From NCBI GenBank assembly GCA_946497265.1, contig CAMMKL010000038.1, forward strand, positions 1 to 12,137: a DNA stretch of 12,137 nucleotides. The letters run 5' to 3'. Each line of letters opens with the position of its first letter. The first letter of the stretch is position 1. Positions 1-7,634 of this stretch are shown here, in pieces. The stretch is from an uncultured Clostridia bacterium (lineage in GTDB: Bacteria > Bacillota > Clostridia > Oscillospirales > Acutalibacteraceae). A model generated the notes under the pieces. The model did not search any database. It saw nothing but the letters and a program-made list of their open reading frames with translations, and was not told where the DNA came from. The position numbers and the translations under genes were made by a program.

Positions 1-10
1 AATAAGACAT
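1..10 (-). CDS. Start of a third operon gene (only three codons in the window)
   Basis: On the minus strand a start codon lies at 10-8 and is read as Met-Ser-Tyr before the window ends. A strong Shine-Dalgarno site (GAGGTGA) precedes it by about five bases. The stop codon of the upstream acyltransferase gene lies inside that site, which indicates translational coupling. The product cannot be identified from three residues. Clostridial hydrolase/acyltransferase pairs of this kind are, as I recall, often followed by a zinc-ribbon protein (DUF6320) starting Met-Ser-Tyr-Cys, so that is a guess from context only. Confidence 0.6.
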
Positions 11-14
11 ATGA

Positions 15-1301
15 TCACCTCAGATTGCTTTCCACCCGTACGGGCAGGCCCATGCGGACCAAGGTTGTAAAAAAAAGCCGTTCCACATCTTTTTCTACCA
101 TGCCGCTTGTCCAGGTGAACCGCAAGGCATTTTGGTAACTAACCACGGTGGCGTTCGGAAAACTGGTTAGGAATCGGCCCAGCATAAAATCAAAATGTTC
201 GATATAAGCTTCCATTACCTTGGGTACCTTTACGGCCCCCAGGTTGGAAAGGGTGGAGGAGATCAGGCTGTCGCCATATTTACGGAAAGCAAGGCTCATC
301 GCCACATTTTTCACGAAAAGAGGGATCATGCGCAGGACAGGATTTGATTCACTGCTCAAATTTTTGCACATCACGGCGTTTAGGTATTTTTCCTTTAAGT
401 TCATCCTCATAAAATGATGCACCTCCTCCGTGATTTCCTCCAAGGTAAACTCCCCGTAACGGGGCTCAATGCCGGGGTTTACATACAAGGCAAAGTTGCG
501 CAGCGTCTTGCTGGGGTAATATTGCCGCAAATTGACCGGAACGCTTACTTTCACGGGGAGCTCTATCTTTGCCCGGCTGTTTTTCTGGCATTGCGCGATG
601 GAAAAAATCATAACCGAAACCAAAAACTCCGTAAGCGATACCCCAAAGCCCTTCGCCTTTGCCAAGGCTTGGTCCAATGATAAGGTACCGGTTACAATAT
701 GGGTGCTTCCCAACGGCAACAGGGTTCCGGCAAAGTGATACGCCTTGTTTTCTTTCCGGCTTTTCAGCGTACGGAATTTTGCATATTTGGGAAAAGAATC
801 CTCCATTTCCTCTGGGTCTGCCTTCCCGTTCAGATCCACAACCCCTTCCTCGCAGGGGATCTCGACCCCCTCTTTGCGCCGAAGATATTCCGCCGTAAGG
901 GTTTTCAGGAAAACCATCGCCCCGGTGCCGTCGGTCAGCACATGGAAAAACTCCACCGCGATGCGTTTGTGATAATAGCGCACCCGGAACAGCTGGCCCC
1001 TTTTTTCCCGCCCGCTGAAAGGCCTGCACGGATTGTTGACATCCGGCTGCACCAAATTGGGATAGGGATCTTCTTCCAAATAATACCAAAATAGGCCTCT
1101 GTGCAGCTTAAGCCGAAAATTAGTAAGCCGATGCATGGTTGCGTTAACCGCCTGCTGCAAATACAGCGGGTCAATCTCTTTTTTCAGCGTAACCGAAACC
1201 CGAAAGTTAGCTGACCAACGGGAATTGCGCACCGCCGGATAAAGCTTTGCCGCGTTATCCAGCCGGTACCATTGGCGTTCGGCCTCGTTTTTATTGTTCA
1301 T
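15..1301 (-). CDS. Condensation-domain-like acyltransferase (alcohol acetyltransferase-like), 428 aa
   Basis: Probably transfers an acyl group from a CoA or carrier thioester to an alcohol or amine; the substrate is unknown. The sequence carries HVLTDG at residues 120-125, matching the HxxxDG catalytic motif of the CoA-dependent acyltransferase/condensation superfamily, with His120 as likely general base. VPVNLRQ (254-260) followed by NF (269-270) resembles the second conserved block of WS/DGAT and PapA-type members. Near the C terminus DFMLGR sits where these enzymes carry a structural DFGWG-like motif. I chose the start at 1301, not the upstream 1382, because AGGTGG lies about six bases before it and the longer form begins with an atypical Arg/Cys-rich stretch inside the hydrolase gene. 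The gene overlaps the end of the hydrolase gene by 11 bases, so the two are probably co-translated. There is no signal peptide or clear membrane segment. Confidence 0.75.
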   Translation of the reverse strand: MNNKNEAERQWYRLDNAAKLYPAVRNSRWSANFRVSVTLKKEIDPLYLQQAVNATMHRLTNFRLKLHRGLFWYYLEEDPYPNLVQPDVNNPCRPFSGREKRGQLFRVRYYHKRIAVEFFHVLTDGTGAMVFLKTLTAEYLRRKEGVEIPCEEGVVDLNGKADPEEMEDSFPKYAKFRTLKSRKENKAYHFAGTLLPLGSTHIVTGTLSLDQALAKAKGFGVSLTEFLVSVMIFSIAQCQKNSRAKIELPVKVSVPVNLRQYYPSKTLRNFALYVNPGIEPRYGEFTLEEITEEVHHFMRMNLKEKYLNAVMCKNLSSESNPVLRMIPLFVKNVAMSLAFRKYGDSLISSTLSNLGAVKVPKVMEAYIEHFDFMLGRFLTSFPNATVVSYQNALRFTWTSGMVEKDVERLFFTTLVRMGLPVRVESNLR

Positions 1302-2199
1302 CCAATTCCACCTGCAATTTCCGCCGCATAAATTCCCGGATCTGCAACAGCGCCTGTTCGGCCTCCGGTACGTTAAATACATGCCACACGTGCCACATAC
1401 CCTCGAAAACTTCCAAGGTTACCGGCACGCCGCCCTCCTTTAATTTCCGTTCCATATGAATGGCGTCGTCAAATAGAACCTCCCGTGTGCCCACGTGGAT
1501 AAGCACCTCTGGGAACGGTGGTGCAAAGCTTCCAAACGCCGGGGAAATGTAAGGATGGAAAAGGGATTCCTCCCCACTGTATTCCAACGCCGCCCTCATC
1601 AGGTAATCGCTGTCCACCAATGGGTCTTCCTTCTCCCGTACCGCATGGGAACGGCTGGTTTCCGTCAGATCTACCCAAGGGGAAATGCACATCAATGCAG
1701 CCGGCAGGGGCTTTCCCATATCTTTGAGCGCCAGGGTTGCGGCAATAATCAGCCCGCCCCCCGCACTGTCACCGATCATTGCGATACGATCGTTTGAGTA
1801 CCCTTGCTTCAAAAGCCAAAGATAGGCTTCTATTGCATCCTCCAGCGCCGCGGGATACGTAAATTCCGGCGCAAGGCGGTATTCAAATGACAACGCCTTT
1901 ATGCCACAGGCCTTACAAAGATAGGCAATCAACCCCCTGCTCGCGATCAGGTCCCCGGTACGGTAAGCTCCGCCGTGCATATACAGCATTACCACATCTT
2001 CCGGCGCATCCTTCGGCAAAATCCATTCGGCGTTTAGCGGGCAATGGTCGGCATGCGAAATCTTCATATTCTTGGGTACGGCCTTCACCCGGCTGAGCAT
2101 CGCCTGCCCCACACGCTGCCCTTGTAAATCCATGCCGGTGATCAATGGCTTTACCGTGCGAATAACCTTGGCTAATATTTCACTTTTGGTACTGGCCAT
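1291..2199 (-). CDS. Alpha/beta hydrolase, hormone-sensitive-lipase (family IV) type esterase, 302 aa
   Basis: Likely a cytoplasmic carboxylesterase or deacylase acting on a small ester. HGGAY (75-79) is the oxyanion-hole motif of the HSL family, YRLAPE (107-112) is the family's conserved strand, and GDSAGG (143-148) holds the nucleophile Ser145. The catalytic His is most likely His270 in GMWH. The acid position, usually Asp in a GxxDPL motif, reads GTREVL here, so Glu240 may be the acid, with Asp244/Asp245 as alternatives. The length is normal for the family. The start at 2199 is preceded by a purine-rich site (AGGAGGGGGAGAAAGG). It is the first gene of an operon with the acyltransferase, and a hydrolase plus acyltransferase pair suggests making and breaking of the same ester or remodelling of a lipid or natural product. 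No convincing promoter was found just upstream. Confidence 0.88.
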   Translation of the reverse strand: MASTKSEILAKVIRTVKPLITGMDLQGQRVGQAMLSRVKAVPKNMKISHADHCPLNAEWILPKDAPEDVVMLYMHGGAYRTGDLIASRGLIAYLCKACGIKALSFEYRLAPEFTYPAALEDAIEAYLWLLKQGYSNDRIAMIGDSAGGGLIIAATLALKDMGKPLPAALMCISPWVDLTETSRSHAVREKEDPLVDSDYLMRAALEYSGEESLFHPYISPAFGSFAPPFPEVLIHVGTREVLFDDAIHMERKLKEGGVPVTLEVFEGMWHVWHVFNVPEAEQALLQIREFMRRKLQVELDEQ

Positions 2200-2629
2200 C
2201 CGCCTTTCTCCCCCTCCTATTAAAATTCCCGGGCTCCAACGGGCGTATCCTTTGCCACACGGCCATCGCGTTGCGCTGGGTACTTTTCAGAAACAATCCT
2301 ACGTTTGATTTGCTCAGGAAAGCTGGATAACCGGATAACCTCCTCCAAGCCGTCACCGCTCCTGTGGTATTGGCCGGCAACCATCCATTAGGGCAAATTG
2401 CGCTATCTACAGTGGCCCCGGCCATTTTCCTTACGCCGTGTAGATCCCTTTTTATATTCAGATATTACCGGATCATTGCCGTACAAATCTTACGCTGGTT
2501 TCTAATTTATTATTATACTGCATACCGCCATAGAATGCACCCTTTATTTATTTTCGCACAGGGGGCAAAATGCACGCCGCCCGCGCATACAGATAGTACC
2601 AGCAGTTTTCAGAAAGGGGGAGGCGGCTT

Positions 2630-2710
2630 TTGGTAGGTTGGATTATCGCGATTGTTTTGGTGTTGCTTGTTGCAGTATACGCTTGCCTTTGCATGAACCG
2701 GGATGATTAA
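2630..2710 (+). CDS. Probable single-pass membrane microprotein, 26 aa
   Basis: A TTG start is preceded by GGGGGAGG at 2616-2623, about six bases upstream, which is a strong Shine-Dalgarno site for such a small frame. The product is a hydrophobic helix of about 19 residues (Trp4 to Cys21: Ile, Val, Leu, Ala, one Tyr, two Cys) followed by a short charged tail (MNRDD). That is the layout of an N-out or signal-anchor single-pass peptide. No in-frame upstream start exists, because a stop lies at 2594-2596. Hydrophobic peptides ending in a Cys/charged tail occur in many Clostridia, but I cannot name this family. It overlaps the minus-strand frame at 2870-2643, which I judge a shadow. The uncommon start codon and short length keep confidence moderate. 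Confidence 0.45.
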   Translation: MVGWIIAIVLVLLVAVYACLCMNRDD

Positions 2711-3024
2711 CTTTCATGATAACCAATCCCGCAGGAAGGCAGCCTTGCATGTTGTTTCCTAATCCAATCTGAACCTTGCGTTGCTGCCCATTTCCATTGA
2801 TATCCATCGCCTGTAAGGGCTTGTGTAAGCGGTAAAAGGGCCGATGCTGCCTAGCTGTAACCTTTTTCATTTCGGCGCTATAGAGATACTCCCTGCATCA
2901 TTCCAAAACAACGGTGGCATCGAGCAACTCGTACCGTTTACCGCTAGATTTCTGTATTCTCTGAAAAGCATCGGAATTCATGTAAATATTGCGCAAATAA
3001 CACCGAAAACAATACTATTTTTTG

Positions 3025-3053
3025 TTGTATTTTTCCTTATCCTATGGTATACT
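3025..3053 (+). promoter_or_regulatory. Sigma-A promoter for the SCP2-domain gene
   Basis: A weak -35 (TTGTAT, 3025-3030), a 17-base spacer and TATACT (3048-3053) preceded by TGG form an extended -10 promoter. Transcription should begin near 3060, giving a leader of about 25 bases. Confidence 0.6.
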
Positions 3054-3085
3054 AAAGCATATTAAAAGGAAAGGATGTGTTGTAT

Positions 3086-3406
3086 ATGTCATTTCAAGAA
3101 ACCTTCTCAACCGTCAAGGAGCAGTTCATCCATGCGGATGTCAGCAAACTGGATTCACCCTTTGCTATCCAAATCAATCTGACCGGCAACGATGCGGGTA
3201 CCTTTTATGTGGAAGCAAAAGACGGTAAGCTCTCCATTGAACCTTATGAGTACCATGACCGGGATGTCCTCGTAACCATTTCTTCTTCTGATTTTTTAAA
3301 AATAATTGCCGGAAAATTGGATCCGGTAATGGCCTTTACCTTTGGAAAGCTTAAAGCGGAGGGAAACATCGGCAAGGCTCTGGAACTTAAAAAGCTCATT
3401 AAATAG
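3086..3406 (+). CDS. SCP2 sterol-binding-domain-like protein, 106 aa
   Basis: A small single-domain cytoplasmic protein of the SCP2 fold, which binds lipid-like ligands in a hydrophobic tunnel. The specific ligand in bacteria is mostly unknown. Recognisable features are the pattern of a glycine-containing strand followed by FYVEAKDGKLSIEP, then DVLVTISSSDFLKIIAGKLDP and the end motif FGKLKAEGNIGKALELKKLI, which is the typical C-terminal block of these proteins. I chose ATG 3086 with AAGGA (3071-3075) ten bases upstream, because family members start with a short Met-Ser/Thr-Phe segment. GTG 3077 with AAAAGGA six bases upstream is a real alternative that would add three residues. The gene is monocistronic, with its own promoter and a terminator seven bases after the stop. 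Confidence 0.88.
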   Translation: MSFQETFSTVKEQFIHADVSKLDSPFAIQINLTGNDAGTFYVEAKDGKLSIEPYEYHDRDVLVTISSSDFLKIIAGKLDPVMAFTFGKLKAEGNIGKALELKKLIK

Positions 3407-3412
3407 CCCATC

Positions 3413-3450
3413 AAAAACCCACGGAAAACGTTCGTCTTCCGTGGGTTTTT
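3413..3450. terminator. Bidirectional intrinsic terminator between SCP2 gene and MoxR operon
   Basis: CCCACGGAA (3418-3426) pairs perfectly with TTCCGTGGG (3437-3445) around a ten-base loop. The stem is flanked by five A on the left and five T on the right. It can therefore terminate the plus-strand SCP2 transcript and the convergent minus-strand operon that ends at 3474. Confidence 0.93.
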
Positions 3451-3473
3451 CCAAGGCATTAAAAAAGTTGTCT

Positions 3474-4784
3474 TTACAGCTGACGGTACATCCACTCAAG
3501 AATTTTTAACAAACTGCGGTGTTGCCCTGCGCTTTCCTCCTTTTCGGCATAGCGTACGGCGTCATATCCTTCCGTAGCTTGTAAATATCCCTCCTCTTCC
3601 ATGATCGCATTGGTCGCCTTGTAGATCTCCAACGGGGTCTGGCTGGGAACAGGCGCCTTTTTTTGCAGGGCAAACCATAGAAGGGTCAGCCGGTATCCTT
3701 CCCGGTAGCCCCCTCCCTTCTTGCGATAGGTTTCATACTCCTTCCTCCAGCGCCGTTTGGTGATGCCTGAGTTCCGCCTTTTTTCCGGCCGTTTTGCCGC
3801 CGTAAATTCCACTTCATCGGAATAATAAATGTTTTGCTGGACCCTAAAGGCCCGTTTTTCCTGTAAAAATAGCTGCCGGAGCATACTTTTGAAGGATTCC
3901 CATAGATTTTTCATTTTATCAGTAAGTTTTCGATGGTAACATATCAAAAAATATAGGGCCGTTGCGGGGATCAAATACTGAAACACCATCTGCAGCGCTA
4001 AGGCCGCCGGGCTTGCTTGAATCGTAGATGGGTCAAGCTCCGGGAGCCAAGATTCCGAATGCATAGGTACGTCCGGTACCGCCTCATGCTTCGGGAGCGA
4101 AAACGAGATACCCTCCAACAGTCGGACGAAGCAGCCCCGTATGGTGAAAAGCAAGCCCAGAATCAGCAAAAAGACGAACGTCCAGAGTAGGTTTTGCTTT
4201 CGGATTCCCGGGGGAAGCAGGTGGGCTTTGTTGCCGCTGCCCCTTACCTGACGTTCAAATCCCCATTGGTTTTTTAGGACCGCGTATAGGGCGGCTACCG
4301 CCAAAAAGACCCACACCTGTACCGAGGGATGGTAAGGGAGCCCCAGCCAAGCAGTCAGCAAAGCGACAGCGGCGGCCAATATGAGTTCCAAGCTGAACAA
4401 ATAAAAATGGAATATTTTTTGATAGGGCAGAAAAACCGCCTCTTCCCCAAGGATAAAAGCGGCGGCGGCCAGCAGCAAAACGCCAAACCGCGAAGGAATC
4501 CCGCAGGCAAGCCCGGCTGCTAAAAAAGCGGCTGTACCGACCACCAGCGAACAGACGCATCCCAACAGCCGTCGCCAGTGCGGAAAAAAGCCTTTCTGTT
4601 CCAGCATTTTCCCCCAGAAAAATCCCAAAATACCTCCCAACAGAACCTCACCCAGCTGCAGCAGGCAGGCAAGCACAGAATAAGCGGGGTCGAAGGCCGT
4701 ATACAAGGCAATCAAAGGATAAAAGCTGAGAAACAGGGCCATACACGCCAGGAATTGTAGGATAACGCTTTCATGCTTTTTCAT
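3474..4784 (-). CDS. Polytopic membrane protein with DUF4129-like C-terminal tail, 436 aa
   Basis: Third gene of the MoxR-DUF58 operon. About eight membrane segments are visible, roughly at residues 8-30, 36-58, 73-95, 99-118, 124-147, 155-172, 199-216 and 263-284, followed by a basic linker and a soluble C-terminal domain (about 345-436). That tail has the YR...GYRLTLLWF, TPLEIY and YDAVRYAE pattern of DUF4129, the segment normally found at the end of bacterial transglutaminase-like (TgpA/DUF3488-type) membrane proteins. The transglutaminase Cys-His-Asp core expected between the membrane part and DUF4129 is not present; only a short extracytoplasmic loop (about 221-262) is left. The start at 4784 has GGAGGA about six bases upstream and overlaps the DUF58 gene by 14 bases, so the two are translationally coupled. 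Function unknown; the context suggests a membrane partner of the MoxR chaperone. Confidence 0.75.
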   Translation of the reverse strand: MKKHESVILQFLACMALFLSFYPLIALYTAFDPAYSVLACLLQLGEVLLGGILGFFWGKMLEQKGFFPHWRRLLGCVCSLVVGTAAFLAAGLACGIPSRFGVLLLAAAAFILGEEAVFLPYQKIFHFYLFSLELILAAAVALLTAWLGLPYHPSVQVWVFLAVAALYAVLKNQWGFERQVRGSGNKAHLLPPGIRKQNLLWTFVFLLILGLLFTIRGCFVRLLEGISFSLPKHEAVPDVPMHSESWLPELDPSTIQASPAALALQMVFQYLIPATALYFLICYHRKLTDKMKNLWESFKSMLRQLFLQEKRAFRVQQNIYYSDEVEFTAAKRPEKRRNSGITKRRWRKEYETYRKKGGGYREGYRLTLLWFALQKKAPVPSQTPLEIYKATNAIMEEEGYLQATEGYDAVRYAEKEESAGQHRSLLKILEWMYRQL

Positions 4785-5922
4785 ACAAATCCTCCTCCCG
4801 GCAAAACGCGCCGCTCACGTCGTAAACCTCCAGCCCCGGGGAAACCGGCCGGGCCGGCGGAGAAACCAACAATATTTTAACCGCTATTCCCCTTTCCTGC
4901 TCTTCCTGCACAAAACGGAGCAAGCTGCCTTCCGCATGAGCGGTCACAATAACCAGGTTGGTTGCTTCCAATTGCCGGACTTTATCCCTCAAAAATGAAT
5001 CAAAATCCTGTGCAACCTCCAGCCGAAGCTGCGCTAAAACCCGCAAGAGCTGTATCACATGCGTCCTTCCCCAAGCCTCATTGGTACAGGTTATGGACGC
5101 TTCCTTATTTTCATTAGTAGAAGCATTTGTTAAAAAACGTACTGGAATCCCGCTCGCCAAGGTGCTGTCAAAGCATGCGGCGCATACATGCACGCCTCGG
5201 TCGGCCACCACGCGGTTAACATGATCCCAGGCCCTTTCCGAGTTAGTCTGCATATTCAGGACTACCGCCAGTTTTTGCTGTGCAGTTGCGTCGAATCGGT
5301 GTACCATCCATTTCTTTTCCTTTGCCGAGGCCATCCAGTTGATATGGCTCAATGGGTCAAACTCCTCGTATTCCCGTACCCCGCAGCGCAAAAAAGGATC
5401 CGGCAATAATCTTCTGCGCACCATCAGCTCCCCTACGCTGTGACGTGAGGACAATGCAAACTCATCCAACGGGAGCGGCCGTGGCAGGACGGTGATACTG
5501 GATCGGATTGCAGCCGGTTTGGAAAGGACGACATTCCCCAGTAAGTCACCCGTAACCAGCGTCGTTTTGACGATAGGGTGTCCCCCATAACGCAGGCAGG
5601 TCACCTTCCATCTTCGTGTCACCTTCTGATGGCCGCGCAGCATAAAGAAACTGGGTACAAAACGAGTCTGATCTGTTACCGCCGACTGGGAACCCGCAAA
5701 GGAAAGCCACCTGGAGGTGGTAATTTCCGATTTTAGCCACGGTACGGGAAGAGCTTTCCGGTTGCTGATTTCCTCCACCAATTCCACCACATCGCCCTCA
5801 TAGGCTTCTTTTGTGCTCAGATAGCTTTTGTATTCAATATGTCTTAGGCCATAATGTCGGTAGACTGCCTTCTGTAGCCGCCACATAATTCCCGTCAAAA
5901 GCAAAACAATCAAGATTTCCAT
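4771..5922 (-). CDS. DUF58 domain protein, 383 aa
   Basis: A MoxR-associated protein of the DUF58 family, with a short N-terminal membrane anchor (residues 2-13) and a large soluble part. The family signature is clear at 182-200: VREYEEFDPL followed by INWMASA, matching the usual vREYepGDplR-x-InWkasA. TGDLLG (124-129) fits the conserved turn before the signature. The region after it corresponds to the von Willebrand A-like half, but no intact DxSxS metal site is obvious: at about 221-226 the sequence reads VLNMQT, so metal binding may be lost. It starts six bases after the MoxR stop, with a weak AAAGG Shine-Dalgarno and probable coupling to MoxR. These proteins are thought to work with MoxR ATPases in maturing envelope or membrane complexes; the client here is not known. 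Confidence 0.87.
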   Translation of the reverse strand: MEILIVLLLTGIMWRLQKAVYRHYGLRHIEYKSYLSTKEAYEGDVVELVEEISNRKALPVPWLKSEITTSRWLSFAGSQSAVTDQTRFVPSFFMLRGHQKVTRRWKVTCLRYGGHPIVKTTLVTGDLLGNVVLSKPAAIRSSITVLPRPLPLDEFALSSRHSVGELMVRRRLLPDPFLRCGVREYEEFDPLSHINWMASAKEKKWMVHRFDATAQQKLAVVLNMQTNSERAWDHVNRVVADRGVHVCAACFDSTLASGIPVRFLTNASTNENKEASITCTNEAWGRTHVIQLLRVLAQLRLEVAQDFDSFLRDKVRQLEATNLVIVTAHAEGSLLRFVQEEQERGIAVKILLVSPPARPVSPGLEVYDVSGAFCREEDLYEKA

Positions 5923-5928
5923 CTTTCA

Positions 5929-6876
5929 TCAGCCTTTCTCACGCGGAACGGGCAGCTCATTTAATAACTGTTCCATTATCTGCTCCGCTGTACCGGTTTG
6001 CGTTAAGTTCGCGCCTGTACACAGCAGACGGTGGCAAAGCACCTCCTTGCAAATCGCCTTGACGTCGTCCGGCAAAACATAGTCCCGCCCTTCGGCGGCG
6101 GCCCACCCTTGCGCGGCGTGCATCAGGGCAATGGCTCCGCGCGGGCTGATCCCCAAACGGATTCTTTCATGCGCTCTGGTCGCCCGGACTATGGAAAGGA
6201 TATATTCCTTTACCGCTTCTCCAACCTTGACGGCGCGTACCTCATCTTGGGCTTGCAGCAGTTCTTCCCGGTTTACGACAGGCGCCAACTTCTCCATCGG
6301 GTTCCCATTGGCAAAACCCGTAAGCATCCGCATTTCATTGGTATCGTCCGGGTACCCCAATGACAGCCGCATAAAAAAGCGGTCCAACTGCGCCTCCGGC
6401 AGGGGAAAGGTTCCTTGGATTTCCACCGGGTTCTGCGTGGCAATGACCAAAAACGGCGAATCCAGAACATAAGTGGTTCCGTCAACCGTTACCTGGCGTT
6501 CCTCCATGCATTCCAACAAGCTGGACTGTGTGCGCGGAGTCGCACGGTTGATTTCATCCGCCAGCAAAATATTGGTAAACAATGCCCCTTTGCGAAAGAA
6601 ATACGCTTCCTCTTTTTGATTGTAAAAATTAATGCCGGTCAGTTCAGAGGGCAATAGGTCAGGCGTAAATTGTACCCGTTTAAAGCGGCAGGATACCGAG
6701 GCCGCCAATGCCTTTGCCAGCGTAGTTTTACCCGTACCAGGATAATCTTCCAAAAGCACGTGGCCCGCGCACAGCATGGATACCAAAAGCTTTTGAATTG
6801 CTTCGCCTTTCCCTACGATTACTTGTTCTATATTTTGCCGAACCAACTTGCATACCTTTTCCGCCGTCATACTCAT
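5929..6876 (-). CDS. MoxR-family AAA+ ATPase, 315 aa
   Basis: A chaperone-like AAA+ ATPase, expected to form a ring and use ATP to remodel a partner complex. Walker A is EDYPGTGKT (43-51) with Lys50, Walker B is LLADEIN (104-110) with Asp107/Glu108, sensor 1 is TQN (147-149), and EAQLDRF (161-167) contains a candidate arginine finger, Arg166. SPRGAIAL in the C-terminal lid is the usual sensor-2 region of MoxR. The length is normal. The start at 6876 has AAAGGA six bases upstream; a second Met two codons later is less well placed. It is the first gene of a three-gene operon with its own strong promoter. MoxR-DUF58-membrane protein operons are widespread and often serve envelope stress or assembly of a surface complex. 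Confidence 0.95.
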   Translation of the reverse strand: MSMTAEKVCKLVRQNIEQVIVGKGEAIQKLLVSMLCAGHVLLEDYPGTGKTTLAKALAASVSCRFKRVQFTPDLLPSELTGINFYNQKEEAYFFRKGALFTNILLADEINRATPRTQSSLLECMEERQVTVDGTTYVLDSPFLVIATQNPVEIQGTFPLPEAQLDRFFMRLSLGYPDDTNEMRMLTGFANGNPMEKLAPVVNREELLQAQDEVRAVKVGEAVKEYILSIVRATRAHERIRLGISPRGAIALMHAAQGWAAAEGRDYVLPDDVKAICKEVLCHRLLCTGANLTQTGTAEQIMEQLLNELPVPREKG

Positions 6877-6922
6877 CGCAAATCCTTTCCATCGTATGTT
6901 TTATATATTTATTTTATAAATT

Positions 6923-6951
6923 ATTATAGGATATCTCATTTGTTCCGTCAA
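6923..6951 (-). promoter_or_regulatory. Sigma-A promoter of the MoxR operon
   Basis: Minus-strand TTGACG (6951-6946), exactly 17 bases, then a perfect TATAAT (6928-6923). Transcription should begin near 6916, giving a leader of about 40 AT-rich bases before the MoxR Shine-Dalgarno site. Confidence 0.88.
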
Positions 6952-6989
6952 CACAATAAAGAGCAAAAATAAGATCCATCCTTGTTACC

Positions 6990-7577
6990 CTACGATTCTC
7001 TTTCTCTGGGGATCAACAAAATATTTTTCTTATACAAAACTGCGGGCACAATCTTACGGTATATCCCCAAGAGCCCTTCTATGGGAGGTAAAGCGGTCCT
7101 GTAGCCATCACATGGAAGAAATAGGATTTCATACTCCACCCCGAACAAAAAGCAATAAAAACCAGCCGGTTCCATACTGTTGCGGCGGTAAAAACGAATC
7201 CTCTTTTCCCGTACCTCGCGCTCCGACTGCCGTTTCGCTGAACGGATGCTTTCGGCTTCCACCAAAATCCCAGCCGTATACCGGTATCGCTCCTGGACGA
7301 GACGGAGGAAGCTGCTGCCAAAACCACTCCCCCGCAGATCCTCGCGGACAGCGAAATAATCCAGCAACAACCATCCCCCGGCATCGGCGGACGCTAAGAA
7401 CGCATAGGCAAGCAGGCGCCCCTCTTCCCATAATCCTATTCCATGGTACATCCCCTTTTTTACCAGAGATAACATCATAGCCAACGGTTTGCGTTCGTTG
7501 GAAGGAAAATCGTGTTTCATCCGGTCATGATAAAAAGTTTGTATTTCTTTTGTGGTCAATTCTCGTATCTGTAACAA
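6990..7577 (-). CDS. GNAT-family N-acetyltransferase, 195 aa
   Basis: Transfers an acetyl group from acetyl-CoA to an unknown amine. LDYFAV (72-77) is the strand before the acetyl-CoA site, and REDLRGSGFGS (78-88) is the R/QxxGxG/A pyrophosphate-binding motif, with Arg82, Gly85 and Gly87. The later RFYRRNS and FGVEYEILFL segments are the usual conserved C-terminal GNAT region. The reading frame is open upstream to 7634, but that extra stretch overlaps a strong promoter (-35 at 7634-7629, -10 at 7611-7606). I therefore place the start at TTG 7577, with AAAGGA (7593-7588) ten bases before it. There is no clear terminator after the stop at 6990, so some read-through into the MoxR operon is possible. 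Confidence 0.82.
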   Translation of the reverse strand: MLQIRELTTKEIQTFYHDRMKHDFPSNERKPLAMMLSLVKKGMYHGIGLWEEGRLLAYAFLASADAGGWLLLDYFAVREDLRGSGFGSSFLRLVQERYRYTAGILVEAESIRSAKRQSEREVREKRIRFYRRNSMEPAGFYCFLFGVEYEILFLPCDGYRTALPPIEGLLGIYRKIVPAVLYKKNILLIPRERES

Positions 7578-7605
7578 CGTATCCCCGTCCTTTCTGCTGA
7601 TAACG

Positions 7606-7634
7606 AGTATAACACACCCCTTTCCCTTTGGCAA
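7606..7634 (-). promoter_or_regulatory. Sigma-A promoter of the GNAT gene
   Basis: Minus-strand TTGCCA (7634-7629), 17 bases, then TATACT (7611-7606) preceded by TGT as an extended -10. Transcription is predicted near 7599, about 22 bases before the TTG start. Confidence 0.82.

Larger units (their letters stand above)
2220..3085. other. Mostly non-coding interval with one probable microprotein gene
   Basis: This interval lies between the divergent hydrolase and SCP2 genes. It holds a probable 26-codon membrane ORF (2630-2710), the SCP2 promoter (3025-3053), a tandem octamer (GGATAACC twice, 2325-2340), and a TATACT at 2514-2519 that lacks a good -35. Two longer minus-strand frames (2425-2180 and 2870-2643) have no Shine-Dalgarno site and unremarkable composition. 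A minus-strand stretch at 2981-2898 may be a gene remnant. Nothing else was recognised. Confidence 0.5.

Noticed and set aside
134..146. AACTAACC half-site resembling the metal palindrome
   Set aside because: It lies inside the acyltransferase coding region and has no matching left half at the six-base spacing.
2325..2340. Tandem GGATAACC octamer
   Set aside because: Only two copies and no third nearby; too short to be called a repeat array or binding-site cluster.
2180..2425. 81-codon minus-strand frame upstream of the hydrolase gene
   Set aside because: No Shine-Dalgarno site, no recognisable motif, and it overlaps the hydrolase start and its ribosome binding site.
2643..2870. 75-codon minus-strand frame opposite the microprotein gene
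   Set aside because: No ribosome binding site before its ATG and no family resemblance; the opposite strand has the better small gene.
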